A stretch of DNA of 64,000 nucleotides from Tetramitus jugosus (lineage: Eukaryota > Heterolobosea > Eutetramitea > Acrasida > Vahlkampfiidae). The DNA lies in NCBI GenBank assembly GCA_937625935.1, contig OW569369.1, forward strand, positions 310,001-374,000. Direction: 5' to 3'. Positions 32,675-42,034 of this stretch are shown here, piece after piece. The first letter of the stretch is position 1, and each line of letters opens with the position of its first letter. Under the pieces are notes generated by a model. It searched no databases. It saw only the letters and a program-made list of their open reading frames with translations, and was not told where the DNA came from. Both the position numbers and the translations under genes were made by a program.

Positions 32675-33094
32675 AGTTGTGTTTAGTAGTTTTCTGCTTC
32701 TTCGTTTTGGTTCAATATTCTTCTAGTTGCTGGAACTTTGAAGAACTGGAACTTTCGAAAATATTCTCCGCCTGTCGGAATGGGCGTTGTAAGCTCGGTT
32801 TCTGCCTTCTCGACAACCGTGGGTGTTTTGGACACTGTGTTGTCTTGTGCAAACATGTCGTTGACAATTTTGTTGCAACTCTTTTTTTTTTTTTGATTTT
32901 GTTTTTTGACTGTTGAGCGTCAAGAGCTGCGAACTTGTTTCTTGTGAGCTGAGTTCCATGAGCCAGATATCTGTAACCCTGATTCTCTCAGCTTGGCCAT
33001 TGGTTGAAATCTGTTTTTGACCGGCCAGTCATTGCTTCCCCAAGCCAAAACAAAAACTTGATTGGAAAAATCACAAAAAAGTGAAAACAAAAAA
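32675..33094 (+). other. Divergent intergenic region
   Basis: 420 bases between two divergently transcribed genes. It holds a 13-base T run near 32880 and A-rich sequence before the downstream ATG. No convincing ORF, RNA gene or repeat is present. Confidence 0.5.
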
Positions 33095-34102
33095 ATGGAT
33101 CACCCTGAACGGCGGTATGCACAGAATGCAATGATCTCCAATCGGTCCAATTGGAGAACTATGCTTGTTGTGATCATGTCTTTGCTGTTCTTCCTGCATC
33201 ACTTGTTCATTCTTGATGTGAGTGCACTGTATGTGCAGGAACCACGGTTTCTCAAGGGATCCATGCCATTTTCAGTCGCTAGCTTTGGTCTTCCCTATGT
33301 CACCCAAAAGTGTGACTCAAGTGTTGTGGTGGTTGCTGAGCCGTTGCATGCTTGTTCAATGTCGGCCGATCGCATCCGCCAAAAAGCTTACAGCAACAAA
33401 ATTGTTCTCGTGCAGAGAGGTGTGTGTACTTTTGTTCAAAAGGCATTGGCTGTGCAGGAGGCAGGTGCTGTTGGTATGATTGTGTGGAATACGATGGACG
33501 ATGTACAGTCGTTGTTGAACTCTCAACAATTACAGCTTTCAGTGTCGAAAGCAATAGAGAAAGCTCGACATGATGCAGCGACTACTACGGGTCAAGTGGA
33601 AGCTTCAGAGGGGAAACAAGCTGTTTCGTCAATCAATGATAGAGTGGACATGATTGTAAAGGATCAGCGTGATACAGATCAACAGGAAGCAGTGCGACTG
33701 GAAAAGGACTCATCAAAGCTCGAAACTGCACAAACGAGTGAAACGAAGGCGACTATTTCTGTTGGTGCTGATGGTACTACACAGATTCGATTAGTTGGCG
33801 AGGGAGTGAATGAGATTTTGGATTCCTCGCAAGTTCAAAAACTGCTCGCATCCATGAGTCAACAGCAGATGCAGTCATCCTTTTCATCAGAGGCAAAGGA
33901 TCAAACGTCATCACCACCGCCAAATGCACCACCGCAGCATCAATTATTTACGATGAGTGATGACGGGAATGGTAAGCATGTGCGGATAAGGAGTGTCATG
34001 ATTAATAATAAGGATGGAACAAAGATTAAGAAGGCTCTGGATGCAGGTCATTCAGTCAAAATCAGCCTTGGTTATTGTAACATATTAAAATATGAATACT
34101 AG
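33095..34102 (+). CDS. Protease-associated (PA) domain secretory-pathway protein
   Basis: This is a 335-aa protein. Residues 20-45 are a strong hydrophobic signal or anchor (MLVVIMSLLFFLHHLFILDV). A PA domain follows: FGLPYVTQKCDSSVVVVAE, CSMSADRIRQKAYSNKIVLV, QRGVCTFVQKALAVQEAGA, VGMIVWN. It is the lumenal domain used by vacuolar sorting receptors, RNF13-type ligases and some proteases as a lid or cargo-binding unit. The remainder is Ser/Gln/Thr-rich, with no second membrane span and no protease or RING domain. It is probably secreted or lumenal. ATG 33095 is the first in frame. It is convergent with the ABHD11-like gene, 32 bp between stops. Confidence 0.7.
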   Translation: MDHPERRYAQNAMISNRSNWRTMLVVIMSLLFFLHHLFILDVSALYVQEPRFLKGSMPFSVASFGLPYVTQKCDSSVVVVAEPLHACSMSADRIRQKAYSNKIVLVQRGVCTFVQKALAVQEAGAVGMIVWNTMDDVQSLLNSQQLQLSVSKAIEKARHDAATTTGQVEASEGKQAVSSINDRVDMIVKDQRDTDQQEAVRLEKDSSKLETAQTSETKATISVGADGTTQIRLVGEGVNEILDSSQVQKLLASMSQQQMQSSFSSEAKDQTSSPPPNAPPQHQLFTMSDDGNGKHVRIRSVMINNKDGTKIKKALDAGHSVKISLGYCNILKYEY

Positions 34103-34134
34103 CGAATTCTTCATCAATAAATTATTAATTGATA

Positions 34135-35184
34135 CTAATTCAGTTCATTGTTAATGTACTTGGCCAACAGATGCACAAACATTTGTGGATTGTCGGAATG
34201 AACCCAATGACCAGCATCCGGTATCGTCTCTATTTGATAGTTGGAGAACAAGCGATCAATCTCACTCTCATATGGCTCAAAGCAATAAAACGAGTTTCCA
34301 CCCCGAATAAACAACACATCTCCATCATACTTGTTCACTTCACTCTGTCTGTTGTGATAGTATTCTGGGAAACCACCCATCTGTACAACACTTTCACTAA
34401 GTACCCCATGATTGTGAATCCATTGCCAACCCTTCTTATCTGATCGTCTCATGAGATTGGTTGCCAAAAACAGTCGAACTCTCTTATCTGGTATATACTT
34501 TGCCAAATGATCGTCCACATGATGTCTCGTTCGATACTGTTCAGAGAATTCCATGGGTAGATCGTTCATTGCCCGAATCAAATTCGGTATCGTCCAACGC
34601 TCATTATTCACATAACTCACAGGCGCAATATCCAAAATGATTGACTTTTCAATATTGTAGTGATCCACACTGGATAAATCATCGTCAGACAGAGGAGCAT
34701 ACTGTGAAACCAGTGAGGGATTCGCTCTGGATAGACACAATTGCATGACTTGTTTCCCACCCATGGAATGACCCACCAATATGACATTCTTCCACTTTTG
34801 ATCCAAAATAAAAGAGTTGAGATCATGAGCGAGTGCCTCATAGCTCATCAATGGATCATGAAACGATTCTCCGTGATTTCTAGCATCGAGAAAATAGGCA
34901 CATCGATTTCCGTTCATTAAAATGTTGTCTCGTGCTTCATCCAACTGAAAAATACTGCGCCATAGTGATTTGTGACCAAAGAGACCGTGCATCACAACAA
35001 TGGGTGTTTCTGTGGCAGTGGCTGGATCACCAATCACATGATAGGATAATTTATTTTGTTGTTTTTTGTGGTGATGGTGGTTGTGTTGTGCAACTGTGGT
35101 GGAAAAGTGTTGCTTCTTCCAACTGGCAGTGAAGAGCTTTTGACATTGTAAATAGCTGTTGTTGCGTCGCAGTAACACTTGCAT
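34135..35184 (-). CDS. Alpha/beta hydrolase, ABHD11-like, mitochondrial
   Basis: The 349-aa protein begins with a basic, Ser-rich presequence-like leader (MQVLLRRNNSYLQCQKLFTA). The hydrolase fold shows the oxyanion strand VVMHGLFGHKSLWR, the DARNHGES motif, the nucleophile elbow GHSMGGKQ, IILDIAPV, and the catalytic His in DAGHWVHSDNP. The combination of DARNHG, GHSMGGK and DIAPVSY is typical of ABHD11, a mitochondrial matrix hydrolase. Related bacterial esterases (YbfF) are the alternative. The likely acid is the Asp in YDGDVLFIRGG. The physiological substrate cannot be told from sequence. Confidence 0.78.
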   Translation of the reverse strand: MQVLLRRNNSYLQCQKLFTASWKKQHFSTTVAQHNHHHHKKQQNKLSYHVIGDPATATETPIVVMHGLFGHKSLWRSIFQLDEARDNILMNGNRCAYFLDARNHGESFHDPLMSYEALAHDLNSFILDQKWKNVILVGHSMGGKQVMQLCLSRANPSLVSQYAPLSDDDLSSVDHYNIEKSIILDIAPVSYVNNERWTIPNLIRAMNDLPMEFSEQYRTRHHVDDHLAKYIPDKRVRLFLATNLMRRSDKKGWQWIHNHGVLSESVVQMGGFPEYYHNRQSEVNKYDGDVLFIRGGNSFYCFEPYESEIDRLFSNYQIETIPDAGHWVHSDNPQMFVHLLAKYINNELN

Positions 35185-35412
35185 TTTTTCTGTTCAGGTT
35201 TTCTCCGTTTTGTAGTGCGCACTTTTGATGGACATTGTAAAATAAGCTGCTTAATATTTATCCGATGATAATCGGACAGATCAAAACTTCCGGATCACAC
35301 AACAGCTCACCATTCCCTCACCACGATTTTCTCCCAACCTCATACGACGCTCACCACAACAACACAAAAAACAAACTCACAACCCCAACACACAAACATT
35401 AGCAAGTAAAAC

Positions 35413-36000
35413 ATGTCCAAGGCATTCGTTCAAAAGCCAGCTCCACAATTCAAGAAGACTGCTGTCGTCGATGGTGAATTCAAGACCATCTCCCTAGATG
35501 ACTACAAGGGCAAGTACTTTGTCTTGTTCTTCTACCCATTGGACTTTACCTTTGTCTGTCCAACTGAAATTGTTGCCTTCAACGACAGATTGGCTGACTT
35601 TGAGAAGATTAACTGTGGTATCGCCGCTGCTTCCATCGACTCTGAGTTTACTCACTTGGCATGGACCAACACCCCAAGAAAGCAAGGTGGTTTGGGACCA
35701 ACCAAGTTGCCATTGATTGCTGATATTGACAAGTCTTTGGCTAGAGACTATGGTGTCTTGTTGGACGATGGTGTTGCTTTGAGAGGCTTGTTCATCATTG
35801 ATCCAAACGGTATCGTTAGACAAATCACCATGAATGATTTGCCAGTCGGTAGAAATGTTGATGAAGTCTTGAGATTGGTTCAAGCTTTCCAATTCACTGA
35901 CGAGTACGGTGAAGTCTGTCCAGCCAACTGGAGCAAGGGCAGCAAGACCATGAAGGCAGACCCAAAGGGATCCCAAGAATACTTCTCTACCGCCAATTAA
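35413..36000 (+). CDS. Typical 2-Cys peroxiredoxin
   Basis: The 195-aa AhpC/TSA protein has its peroxidatic cysteine C49 in [10 protein letters not shown], its resolving cysteine C169 in GEVCPANW, and the conserved Arg of the active site. The GGLG loop and the C-terminal YF (QEYFSTAN) are both present, which in this family marks the overoxidation-sensitive eukaryotic form. It reduces H2O2 and peroxynitrite with thioredoxin as electron donor. No targeting peptide is visible, so it is probably cytosolic. Codon use is narrow and resembles P0, suggesting high expression. Confidence 0.94.
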   Translation: MSKAFVQKPAPQFKKTAVVDGEFKTISLDDYKGKYFVLFFYPLDFTFVCPTEIVAFNDRLADFEKINCGIAAASIDSEFTHLAWTNTPRKQGGLGPTKLPLIADIDKSLARDYGVLLDDGVALRGLFIIDPNGIVRQITMNDLPVGRNVDEVLRLVQAFQFTDEYGEVCPANWSKGSKTMKADPKGSQEYFSTAN

Positions 36001-36198
36001 ATTTACCCTTGTAATTTTGTTGTATCATTCATTGTTTCTAAGCTAGTTTTTGTCTTTTCTACGAGAATCAATCCACGATCATCAACGAAGGGAACACAAC
36101 AAAATTTTAAAGCAAGCATTGTTTGTTCGTTCAAATACAAAACTTTGTTCAGCTTGATTTTACTCTTTGGTGACCAAATTCCAACTCGGTAAAGCGAC

Positions 36199-36884
36199 TT
36201 AGTAGTCGTCATTGCTTCTCATAATGTCCATGAATTCCTTCTCACTAATCTCACCATCATTGTCCTTGTCAAACTCATCAATCATTGCCTGTAGTTCCTC
36301 ATCCGTCATATTCTCTCCAATTTCTCTGGCAATCTTTCTCAAATTCTTCAGTGATATGGTTCCAGAGTTGTCTTCATCGAACAAACGGAACGCCTTCTTA
36401 ATTTCTTCGAATGGATCTCTCTCAGACATTTTTTGAGTCACTGTGTGATTTATCAATGTCAGAGTGTGGGTGACACTTGAACAAAAGAGAGAATCATTGT
36501 TAACAAAACTCTACTTACTAACTTCCAGAAAATCATTAAAGTTGATTTGTCCACTGTCTGTTGTTTGAATACAAAAAGGGTGAAGTAAGTACTTAGTGAT
36601 GCAATAATTTTCAGCAATCATCCGTAACGACAAAACATACCTTCAGAATCCAATTCAGCAAAAATCCTTTGGATTTCTTCCTTCTTCACATCAAAACCAA
36701 GAGCTCTCATTGCAACTTTCATCTCGTGAGCATCGATAGATCCATTCTTATCAGTGTCAAACAGGTCGAAAGCTTCCTTGATTTCGTGTCTTTGTTCCTC
36801 TGATAGCTCAAATTTTGGTTTCCTGGTGCGAGCTACAGGCTTGCGAGAAGCTGGTTTCAAGGAAAAGTCGTTGTTTCTGAACAT
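36199..36884 (-). CDS. Centrin (caltractin), three exons
   Basis: Exons run on the minus strand 36884-36641, 36557-36519 (39 bases) and 36440-36199 (174 aa). Introns are 83 and 78 bases, with GTATGT and GTAAGT donors and ACAG acceptors. Splicing gives four EF-hands. EF1 is [14 protein letters not shown]3 is [12 protein letters not shown] and EF4 is [14 protein letters not shown]2 ([14 protein letters not shown]) has a non-canonical first part. The short middle exon supplies the second half of EF2 ([12 protein letters not shown]), and the next junction restores the centrin phrase [14 protein letters not shown]. The basic N-terminal tail ([13 protein letters not shown]) is also centrin-like. 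Centrins act at basal bodies/centrioles and in mRNA export. Calmodulin is excluded by the tail and the [19 protein letters not shown] segment. Confidence 0.9.
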
Positions 36885-37036
36885 GGTGTATTTATTACTA
36901 GAGTACAAGAGTAGATAGTGATGAGATTTTTTGTGCAACCGCAGTTTGTAGTTCTAAAAGAGCGCCAACATCTTGGCGCCATTTTTTGTTCTCCCGACTG
37001 AGCGCTCGAAATACCATTTTTTCATATTCAATGTAA

Positions 37037-37108
37037 GGGACAATGGTCTAGTGGTATGATTCTCGCTTTGGGTGCGAGAGGCCCGGAGTTCGATTCTCCG
37101 TTGTCCCC
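37037..37108 (+). tRNA. tRNA-Pro (anticodon TGG)
   Basis: The acceptor GGGACAA pairs perfectly with TTGTCCC. The anticodon stem is CTCGC/GCGAG with loop TTTGGGT, giving anticodon TGG. The T-arm is CGGAG-TTCGATT-CTCCG. There is no intron, and TTTT at 37111-37114 is a likely polymerase III terminator. It lies between centrin and the AGC kinase. Confidence 0.95.
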
Positions 37109-37156
37109 TGTTTTGCATTATACTAGACGCCTTTCTGCTCTTCCCTATCCCTTGCC

Positions 37157-39154
37157 TCAGTGGTTCGGTGTACTGGGCTTGTATGAAAAGTTGCGGAACA
37201 ATCGTACATCCTCTTGATTCGAATGTACTCTTCTGTGTTTGGGTTTCATTGGAGACATTAACTTCTGATCTAACTCGTCTAAGTGGTCATCCACACTGTA
37301 AATTCTCTCAACATTCTCGTCGTCCGTATCACTGTCACTCTCATCATTCATTGGATTGAAGTTGTGGAAATCTAATGGACCCGTCAAGCGAGGTTTGATG
37401 GGAGGATTTTGTTGAAGCAGATTCCAATTGACGCCAGAGAACCATGGATGTGACTTAATCTCCTCTGCCCCATACCTGGAGCCTAATCTCTGCTGAACAT
37501 CTGGATTCAATAATCGACGGATCAAATCCTGGCATTCAGCTGAGATTTGGTGATGATTGGGAGGTGTTGGGAATTGGACTCGTTGACGTCGAATGTTGTC
37601 AAAGGTCTCATCTTGGTCCTTGCCTCGGAAAGGAGTTCTTCCGTAGATCATCTCATAAATCAGAATACCTAGAGTCCACCAGTCAACCGATGGGAAGTAT
37701 CCTTTTCCATGAATGATCTCTGGAGCAATGTACTCTGCTGTCCCTACAAAAGAGTTCATCTTTGTCAGCTTCTTCTTTGGTTTAGGATTGATCTGAAGAG
37801 TCATGGTTTGTCTGTTCTGGATGGGAGACCTGCTCTCCTGTGGTGGATGGTAATGTTGGAAGTGATGGTGGTGCTTTTGAGGTTGAACGTCATTTTCCCT
37901 GTGGAACCACTTTCTGAACATGTTTCTCTTCTGTCCACTGGGAGATTCATTGTACGGTGTCGTTGTCTGTGGAGGTTCTTGTTTGGGTATCGAAGTAGAA
38001 GTAGAGGGTAATTGTCTGGGCAATGGTTCATCCAAGTCACTTGTACTGGCTTGTTTGGACAGATCGAAATCAGCCAATCGAATATGACCAGACTCATGCA
38101 ACAGAATATTCTCAGGTTTCAAATCTCTGTAGACGACACCAATATGGTGCAAGTACTCTAGTGCCAACAACACTTCACACGCATAGAATCTTGCATCTGC
38201 TTCAGACAGTGAGCGATAGGGTTGACGGTTGAGTGCCTGGAAGAACTCACCTCCCGAGCAGTACTCTAGGATGAGATACACGCGGTCTTCATCCTGAAAT
38301 GAACTGTACAGAGTGACGATAAAGGGATTTTTTGTCGATGACAAAATTTCATTCTCCGTCACAATTCTTTCAACCTTGTTTCTCTTGATCATATCGTCCT
38401 TGTCCAGAACTTTCATAGCAAAGAGGTTTCGATCGTAGGGCGTACCGATTACATGCACTAGATAGACCTTTCCTACATCACCTCGACCCAATAAGCGAAC
38501 CTTCTCAAAATTGTTGAGATCGAGGTTTCGAAAGTTGGGTAGAGCTGCTGCGACTTGAGGAATTGGCGAAGGAACAGGTTGTCTCTGGACTTGTGGAGGA
38601 GTAGTCAATATGATTGGTGGAGCTCCAGTTTGAGATGAAGTCATGCCGTAACCATAGTTGTTCACCACTGGGACATACTGTGGTTGTTGTTGTTGTTGTT
38701 GTGAGATCATGGAAGAGTACACTGGTTGTTGCTGTTGTGGTCGCAGTTGTTGTTGTTGTTGAAGGGGAGGTTGTTGTTGCATGTTGGTGTATGAGCCCAT
38801 TGAACTTGTGATGAACGGAGACTCTCTACCTCCTTGATAGGTTTGAGAGGATATTGGTTGAAAGTTGGTGGTTGCATATTGAATTTGTGGTTGTGGTTGT
38901 TGTTGTGTTTGTGATATCATCATTGGTTGAGGTGAGTAAGAACTTTCCAAGCCGTTGGGTCTCCATCCGCTCGTTTGGGCATTGTTGTAGTTTAGTTGGT
39001 AGGATTGAGTGGTCGGTGAGGGGTTGACTGTCGAGGATAGTTGGGCCATCGGCCTACTCCCTCCAGAAGTTGTAGGTGTTGTATTGAGGTATGAGGACAT
39101 GAGGTCAACTTGATTTTCTATGTTGTATGACTTCGGACAATGTATCAGGATCAT
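37157..39154 (-). CDS. AGC protein kinase with DFD motif and activation-segment insert (AGCVIII/NRC2/Fpk-like)
   Basis: The 665-aa kinase has a 210-residue Gln/Pro/Ser-rich N-terminus without a known domain. The kinase domain starts at FEKVRLLGRGDVGKVYLV, where the usual GxGxxG reads GRGDVG. The VAIK-type lysine is in FAMKVLDK. The catalytic loop is YRDLKPENIL. The DFG motif is replaced by DFD (LADFDLSKQ), and about 105 residues are inserted before FVGTAEYIAPEII. DFD plus this insert is the hallmark of plant AGCVIII kinases (phototropins, PINOID) and the related fungal NRC-2/Fpk1 flippase kinases. The C-tail ends with a hydrophobic motif FRNFSY. Substrate recognition at membranes, perhaps flippase control, is inference from that clade. 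MSSYLNTT 18 codons downstream is an alternative start. Confidence 0.85.
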   Translation of the reverse strand: MILIHCPKSYNIENQVDLMSSYLNTTPTTSGGSRPMAQLSSTVNPSPTTQSYQLNYNNAQTSGWRPNGLESSYSPQPMMISQTQQQPQPQIQYATTNFQPISSQTYQGGRESPFITSSMGSYTNMQQQPPLQQQQQLRPQQQQPVYSSMISQQQQQQPQYVPVVNNYGYGMTSSQTGAPPIILTTPPQVQRQPVPSPIPQVAAALPNFRNLDLNNFEKVRLLGRGDVGKVYLVHVIGTPYDRNLFAMKVLDKDDMIKRNKVERIVTENEILSSTKNPFIVTLYSSFQDEDRVYLILEYCSGGEFFQALNRQPYRSLSEADARFYACEVLLALEYLHHIGVVYRDLKPENILLHESGHIRLADFDLSKQASTSDLDEPLPRQLPSTSTSIPKQEPPQTTTPYNESPSGQKRNMFRKWFHRENDVQPQKHHHHFQHYHPPQESRSPIQNRQTMTLQINPKPKKKLTKMNSFVGTAEYIAPEIIHGKGYFPSVDWWTLGILIYEMIYGRTPFRGKDQDETFDNIRRQRVQFPTPPNHHQISAECQDLIRRLLNPDVQQRLGSRYGAEEIKSHPWFSGVNWNLLQQNPPIKPRLTGPLDFHNFNPMNDESDSDTDDENVERIYSVDDHLDELDQKLMSPMKPKHRRVHSNQEDVRLFRNFSYKPSTPNH

Positions 39155-39556
39155 AGTTATGGCTTGTGCGTTCCAAGAGGCAACTGTTTTTGGATTATCG
39201 AACGTTCCGGGAGACGCATGTAATAATAGGTAGCTAAGCCCCGATTGACTAAAGAAACCATGAAATCTACGACTCGTGATATCAAAACAACATGTCCTTC
39301 TATTGATATCTGGTTATTAATTTCTCCTCAGTAAAGTGGCAGATATTTTGCAACGTTTCCAGGATAGGATACTACAATCTACCACTTCACCGAGTAGACT
39401 CTAACTGACCGACTAGATTCCATTCAACAGATTAAACCTCTCTTCTGTATGTTCTCCATGGTTGAGTTCCTCCTATGTGAAGGTTCTTGTGATCCTTCTC
39501 AGAATATCTCTTCATAACTTATCAGATGTGAGGAACCAGGAACAGCAATCGGTGTG
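39155..39556 (+). other. Divergent promoter region between AGC kinase and lipid kinase
   Basis: 402 bases between divergent starts. The sequence is ordinary mixed AT with no long ORF, RNA gene, repeat or recognisable promoter element. Confidence 0.5.
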
Positions 39557-41728
39557 ATGTGTCTCCGCCTTGGTAACAACGACAAGAGTGGATCGCGTTT
39601 TCCCAAACTTGGCCGGCGGACCAAAAATCAGAAAAATAAAACGAAATCAATGACTGAGAAATCAAGAATGTCACTGCCGAATCAATTCCTGTACAACACC
39701 AAGCCCATTACCCTGGAGCTCGACGATCCAAATCTGTTGCTCCATTTTAACAAGATTGAACGCAATAACAACAGTAGCAGTGGTTCCTTTTTCAGATCAC
39801 GAAGCTTTAGTCGTCGTCATGCTGATTCATCTGATGCAACGTCATCATCATCTGCAGCAGCAGCATCGTCATACTCTCATTCGCAAACTATATCACTCAA
39901 AGAGATATTTGGCATTCATGAGTTGTATCACAAGCACAGCATTGGCAGCAACAAGAAACAAGATCCACAGTTACAACAGCAGGAGCAACAAGAACAACAG
40001 ACACAAGAACAAGAACGACGACAAGAAGAAGAATTGATTGGATTTGTGATTCATCAATTGCACTGCACAAATGAGAAATCAAACAAGTATGCTCTCAAGA
40101 CATGTGTGTTGATTGCTGTTCCACCAGTATTGTTGCCAAGTAGTGAGGAATCTGAAGAGAACATGAGTCATCATCATCAGGTGAGAACAAGATCAGAGAT
40201 TGTGAGTGAATGGATGCAACTATTGCATCAAAGAGTGTTCCAGAGAGGTGGTAGTAGTGTTGCTGTGACTCCAAGTGAAACAAGTGTGTTACCACTCAAA
40301 CAGCAACCTGTGAGACGCATTCTCATCTTTATCAATCCAAAGTCCGGACCAGGAAAAGCAGTGGAGAGTTTCATGAAGAATGCGAAACCAATTTTGGACA
40401 GAGCTCACCTACAGTACGCCATTATTATTACGAGGAAAGCACTGGAGGCGTACGAATATTGTAGAGACGAGTTGGATCTGAGTGTGAACAAGGAGATTGT
40501 CGGTGTGGGTGGTGATGGTATCATTTTTGAGATTTTGAATGGTGTGATGGCACAGGTGAATCAGAGTCGTTTGAATTCAGAGCAGAGAACTCGGTTGTTG
40601 AGTCAGATTAAGATTGGCGTGATACCGGCTGGAACATCCAATGCACTTGCCAGTGCAATTGGTTGTCAACTGCATGTAGGTCAGGCACCGAGTGTAGAAC
40701 GAGCAGCGTTCATTATTGCTCGAGGCATGTATAGACCATTGGACATTGTGAGTATGATACAACAGGAGCAAGATTATGCCAATACTCCTTCGTTTACTCG
40801 GTATTTTGCCTTCTTGAGCTTGACATGGGCGTTCATTGCTGATGTGGATCTCGGGACAGAGAATTTGAGATGGATGGGATCTCTGAGAAATTATGTTGGT
40901 GTGTTCAAGGGATTTGGTCAATACAAGATGTACAAGGGCACATTGGAGTGGTTGCATGATGAACGAGTGGCAGATTTGGAGTCGATGAAACAGATGCATT
41001 CCCATTTTCGTCAGTCAATTCCCAAGAGTTCCTACAGCGTTGAGAGTGAAGGAGAAGATAATGAGGACGAAATGGACAATATTGACGATGCTGATCTATC
41101 GAATGATAGTAGTCAACCCAATGAGCAGCAGGAAGCATCACAACGTATGCTCGGGTTCGCTCAAAATGTGACATGGCCACCTTGTCCATTACTATCAACT
41201 CATTTTGCTCACAGGTTGAGTGCACAGGTCATTTCAGCCATTGGAACCAACACTCCACAACAAAAGAACGTAGCAGCTACTATTGGTGAAGAAGAAGTCA
41301 CGAAACAAGAGGAGGCAACGTCGTCATCGTTGGAACAACAGATTGAACAAACAGAAGCACAAGAACAAACGACACAGCATGGCGAGATCAAGACCCTTGA
41401 CTCTTCGTTCTTCATGTTTCTCGCGTCAAATCTACCTCTCATTGCTCACGACATGCCACTGACGCCACTTTCATCCATGGATGACACATACATTGATTTA
41501 TTGCTGTTGCGACAAGTGTGGTCTCGACCAAAGCTCTTGAACGTGTTCGTCAACAATATCCTGCAGGGAACTCATGTAGGAATCGAAGGCACAGAATACA
41601 TCAAGACAAAATGCTTCATGCTCGAGCCAGAGCGCGGTTACGTTGCCGTAGATGGCGAAAAAGTCAACACCTCTACAGTATTCTGTGAGGTTCACCCAGG
41701 TCTCATCAACGTACTCGTTGACAAGTAA
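39557..41728 (+). CDS. Sphingosine/diacylglycerol-type lipid kinase
   Basis: The protein is 723 aa with a DAGK-catalytic domain. The domain opens at RRILIFINPKSGPGKA (residues about 253-268). The nucleotide-binding GVGGDGIIFEILNG is near 315 and IPAGTSNALASAIG near 355. Then comes SLTWAFIADVDLGTENLRWM, typical of sphingosine and ceramide kinases. The split C-terminal lobe is interrupted by a 170-residue acidic Gln/Glu insert, and the family resumes at DDTYIDLLLLRQ. VAVDGEKV is the closing motif. A 230-residue N-terminal region contains a PH-like or loose Gln/Glu-rich segment. It phosphorylates a long-chain base or related lipid; sphingosine is favoured over diacylglycerol by SLTWAFIADVDLGTENLRWMG-like wording. 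No membrane span is seen. ATG 39557 follows an in-frame GTG directly. Confidence 0.85.
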   Translation: MCLRLGNNDKSGSRFPKLGRRTKNQKNKTKSMTEKSRMSLPNQFLYNTKPITLELDDPNLLLHFNKIERNNNSSSGSFFRSRSFSRRHADSSDATSSSSAAAASSYSHSQTISLKEIFGIHELYHKHSIGSNKKQDPQLQQQEQQEQQTQEQERRQEEELIGFVIHQLHCTNEKSNKYALKTCVLIAVPPVLLPSSEESEENMSHHHQVRTRSEIVSEWMQLLHQRVFQRGGSSVAVTPSETSVLPLKQQPVRRILIFINPKSGPGKAVESFMKNAKPILDRAHLQYAIIITRKALEAYEYCRDELDLSVNKEIVGVGGDGIIFEILNGVMAQVNQSRLNSEQRTRLLSQIKIGVIPAGTSNALASAIGCQLHVGQAPSVERAAFIIARGMYRPLDIVSMIQQEQDYANTPSFTRYFAFLSLTWAFIADVDLGTENLRWMGSLRNYVGVFKGFGQYKMYKGTLEWLHDERVADLESMKQMHSHFRQSIPKSSYSVESEGEDNEDEMDNIDDADLSNDSSQPNEQQEASQRMLGFAQNVTWPPCPLLSTHFAHRLSAQVISAIGTNTPQQKNVAATIGEEEVTKQEEATSSSLEQQIEQTEAQEQTTQHGEIKTLDSSFFMFLASNLPLIAHDMPLTPLSSMDDTYIDLLLLRQVWSRPKLLNVFVNNILQGTHVGIEGTEYIKTKCFMLEPERGYVAVDGEKVNTSTVFCEVHPGLINVLVDK

Positions 41729-42034
41729 AGATTTTTTGTATACTCGAACAGACACATTGCTGCTGTTTTTCCTGTAGGAGAAATACGTCAGACCAGGCCG
41801 AGTATAATTTCTTTTGTCCAGTCCTGGACAAACATTGCTTTCTGGCCAAAGATCTTCCGCAGCAGATTTGTTGATTCTTTAAGATTGAGGCGGGGAGGAA
41901 AAGCTTTTGCATTGCTCACCAAGAGCTCCACAGCAGGGGGTACAAACGAAATCAACAACCAAAAACCGATAGTGCTTTGTTTACACCGTTTTACGCACAA
42001 AAAATATTGTTCTCACTCGATATCAATCAACAAC
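41729..42034 (+). other. Spacer between lipid kinase and repeat-protein gene
   Basis: 306 bases. The frame of the next gene is open from 41885 but lacks an ATG until 42035. Nothing else is recognised. Confidence 0.4.
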
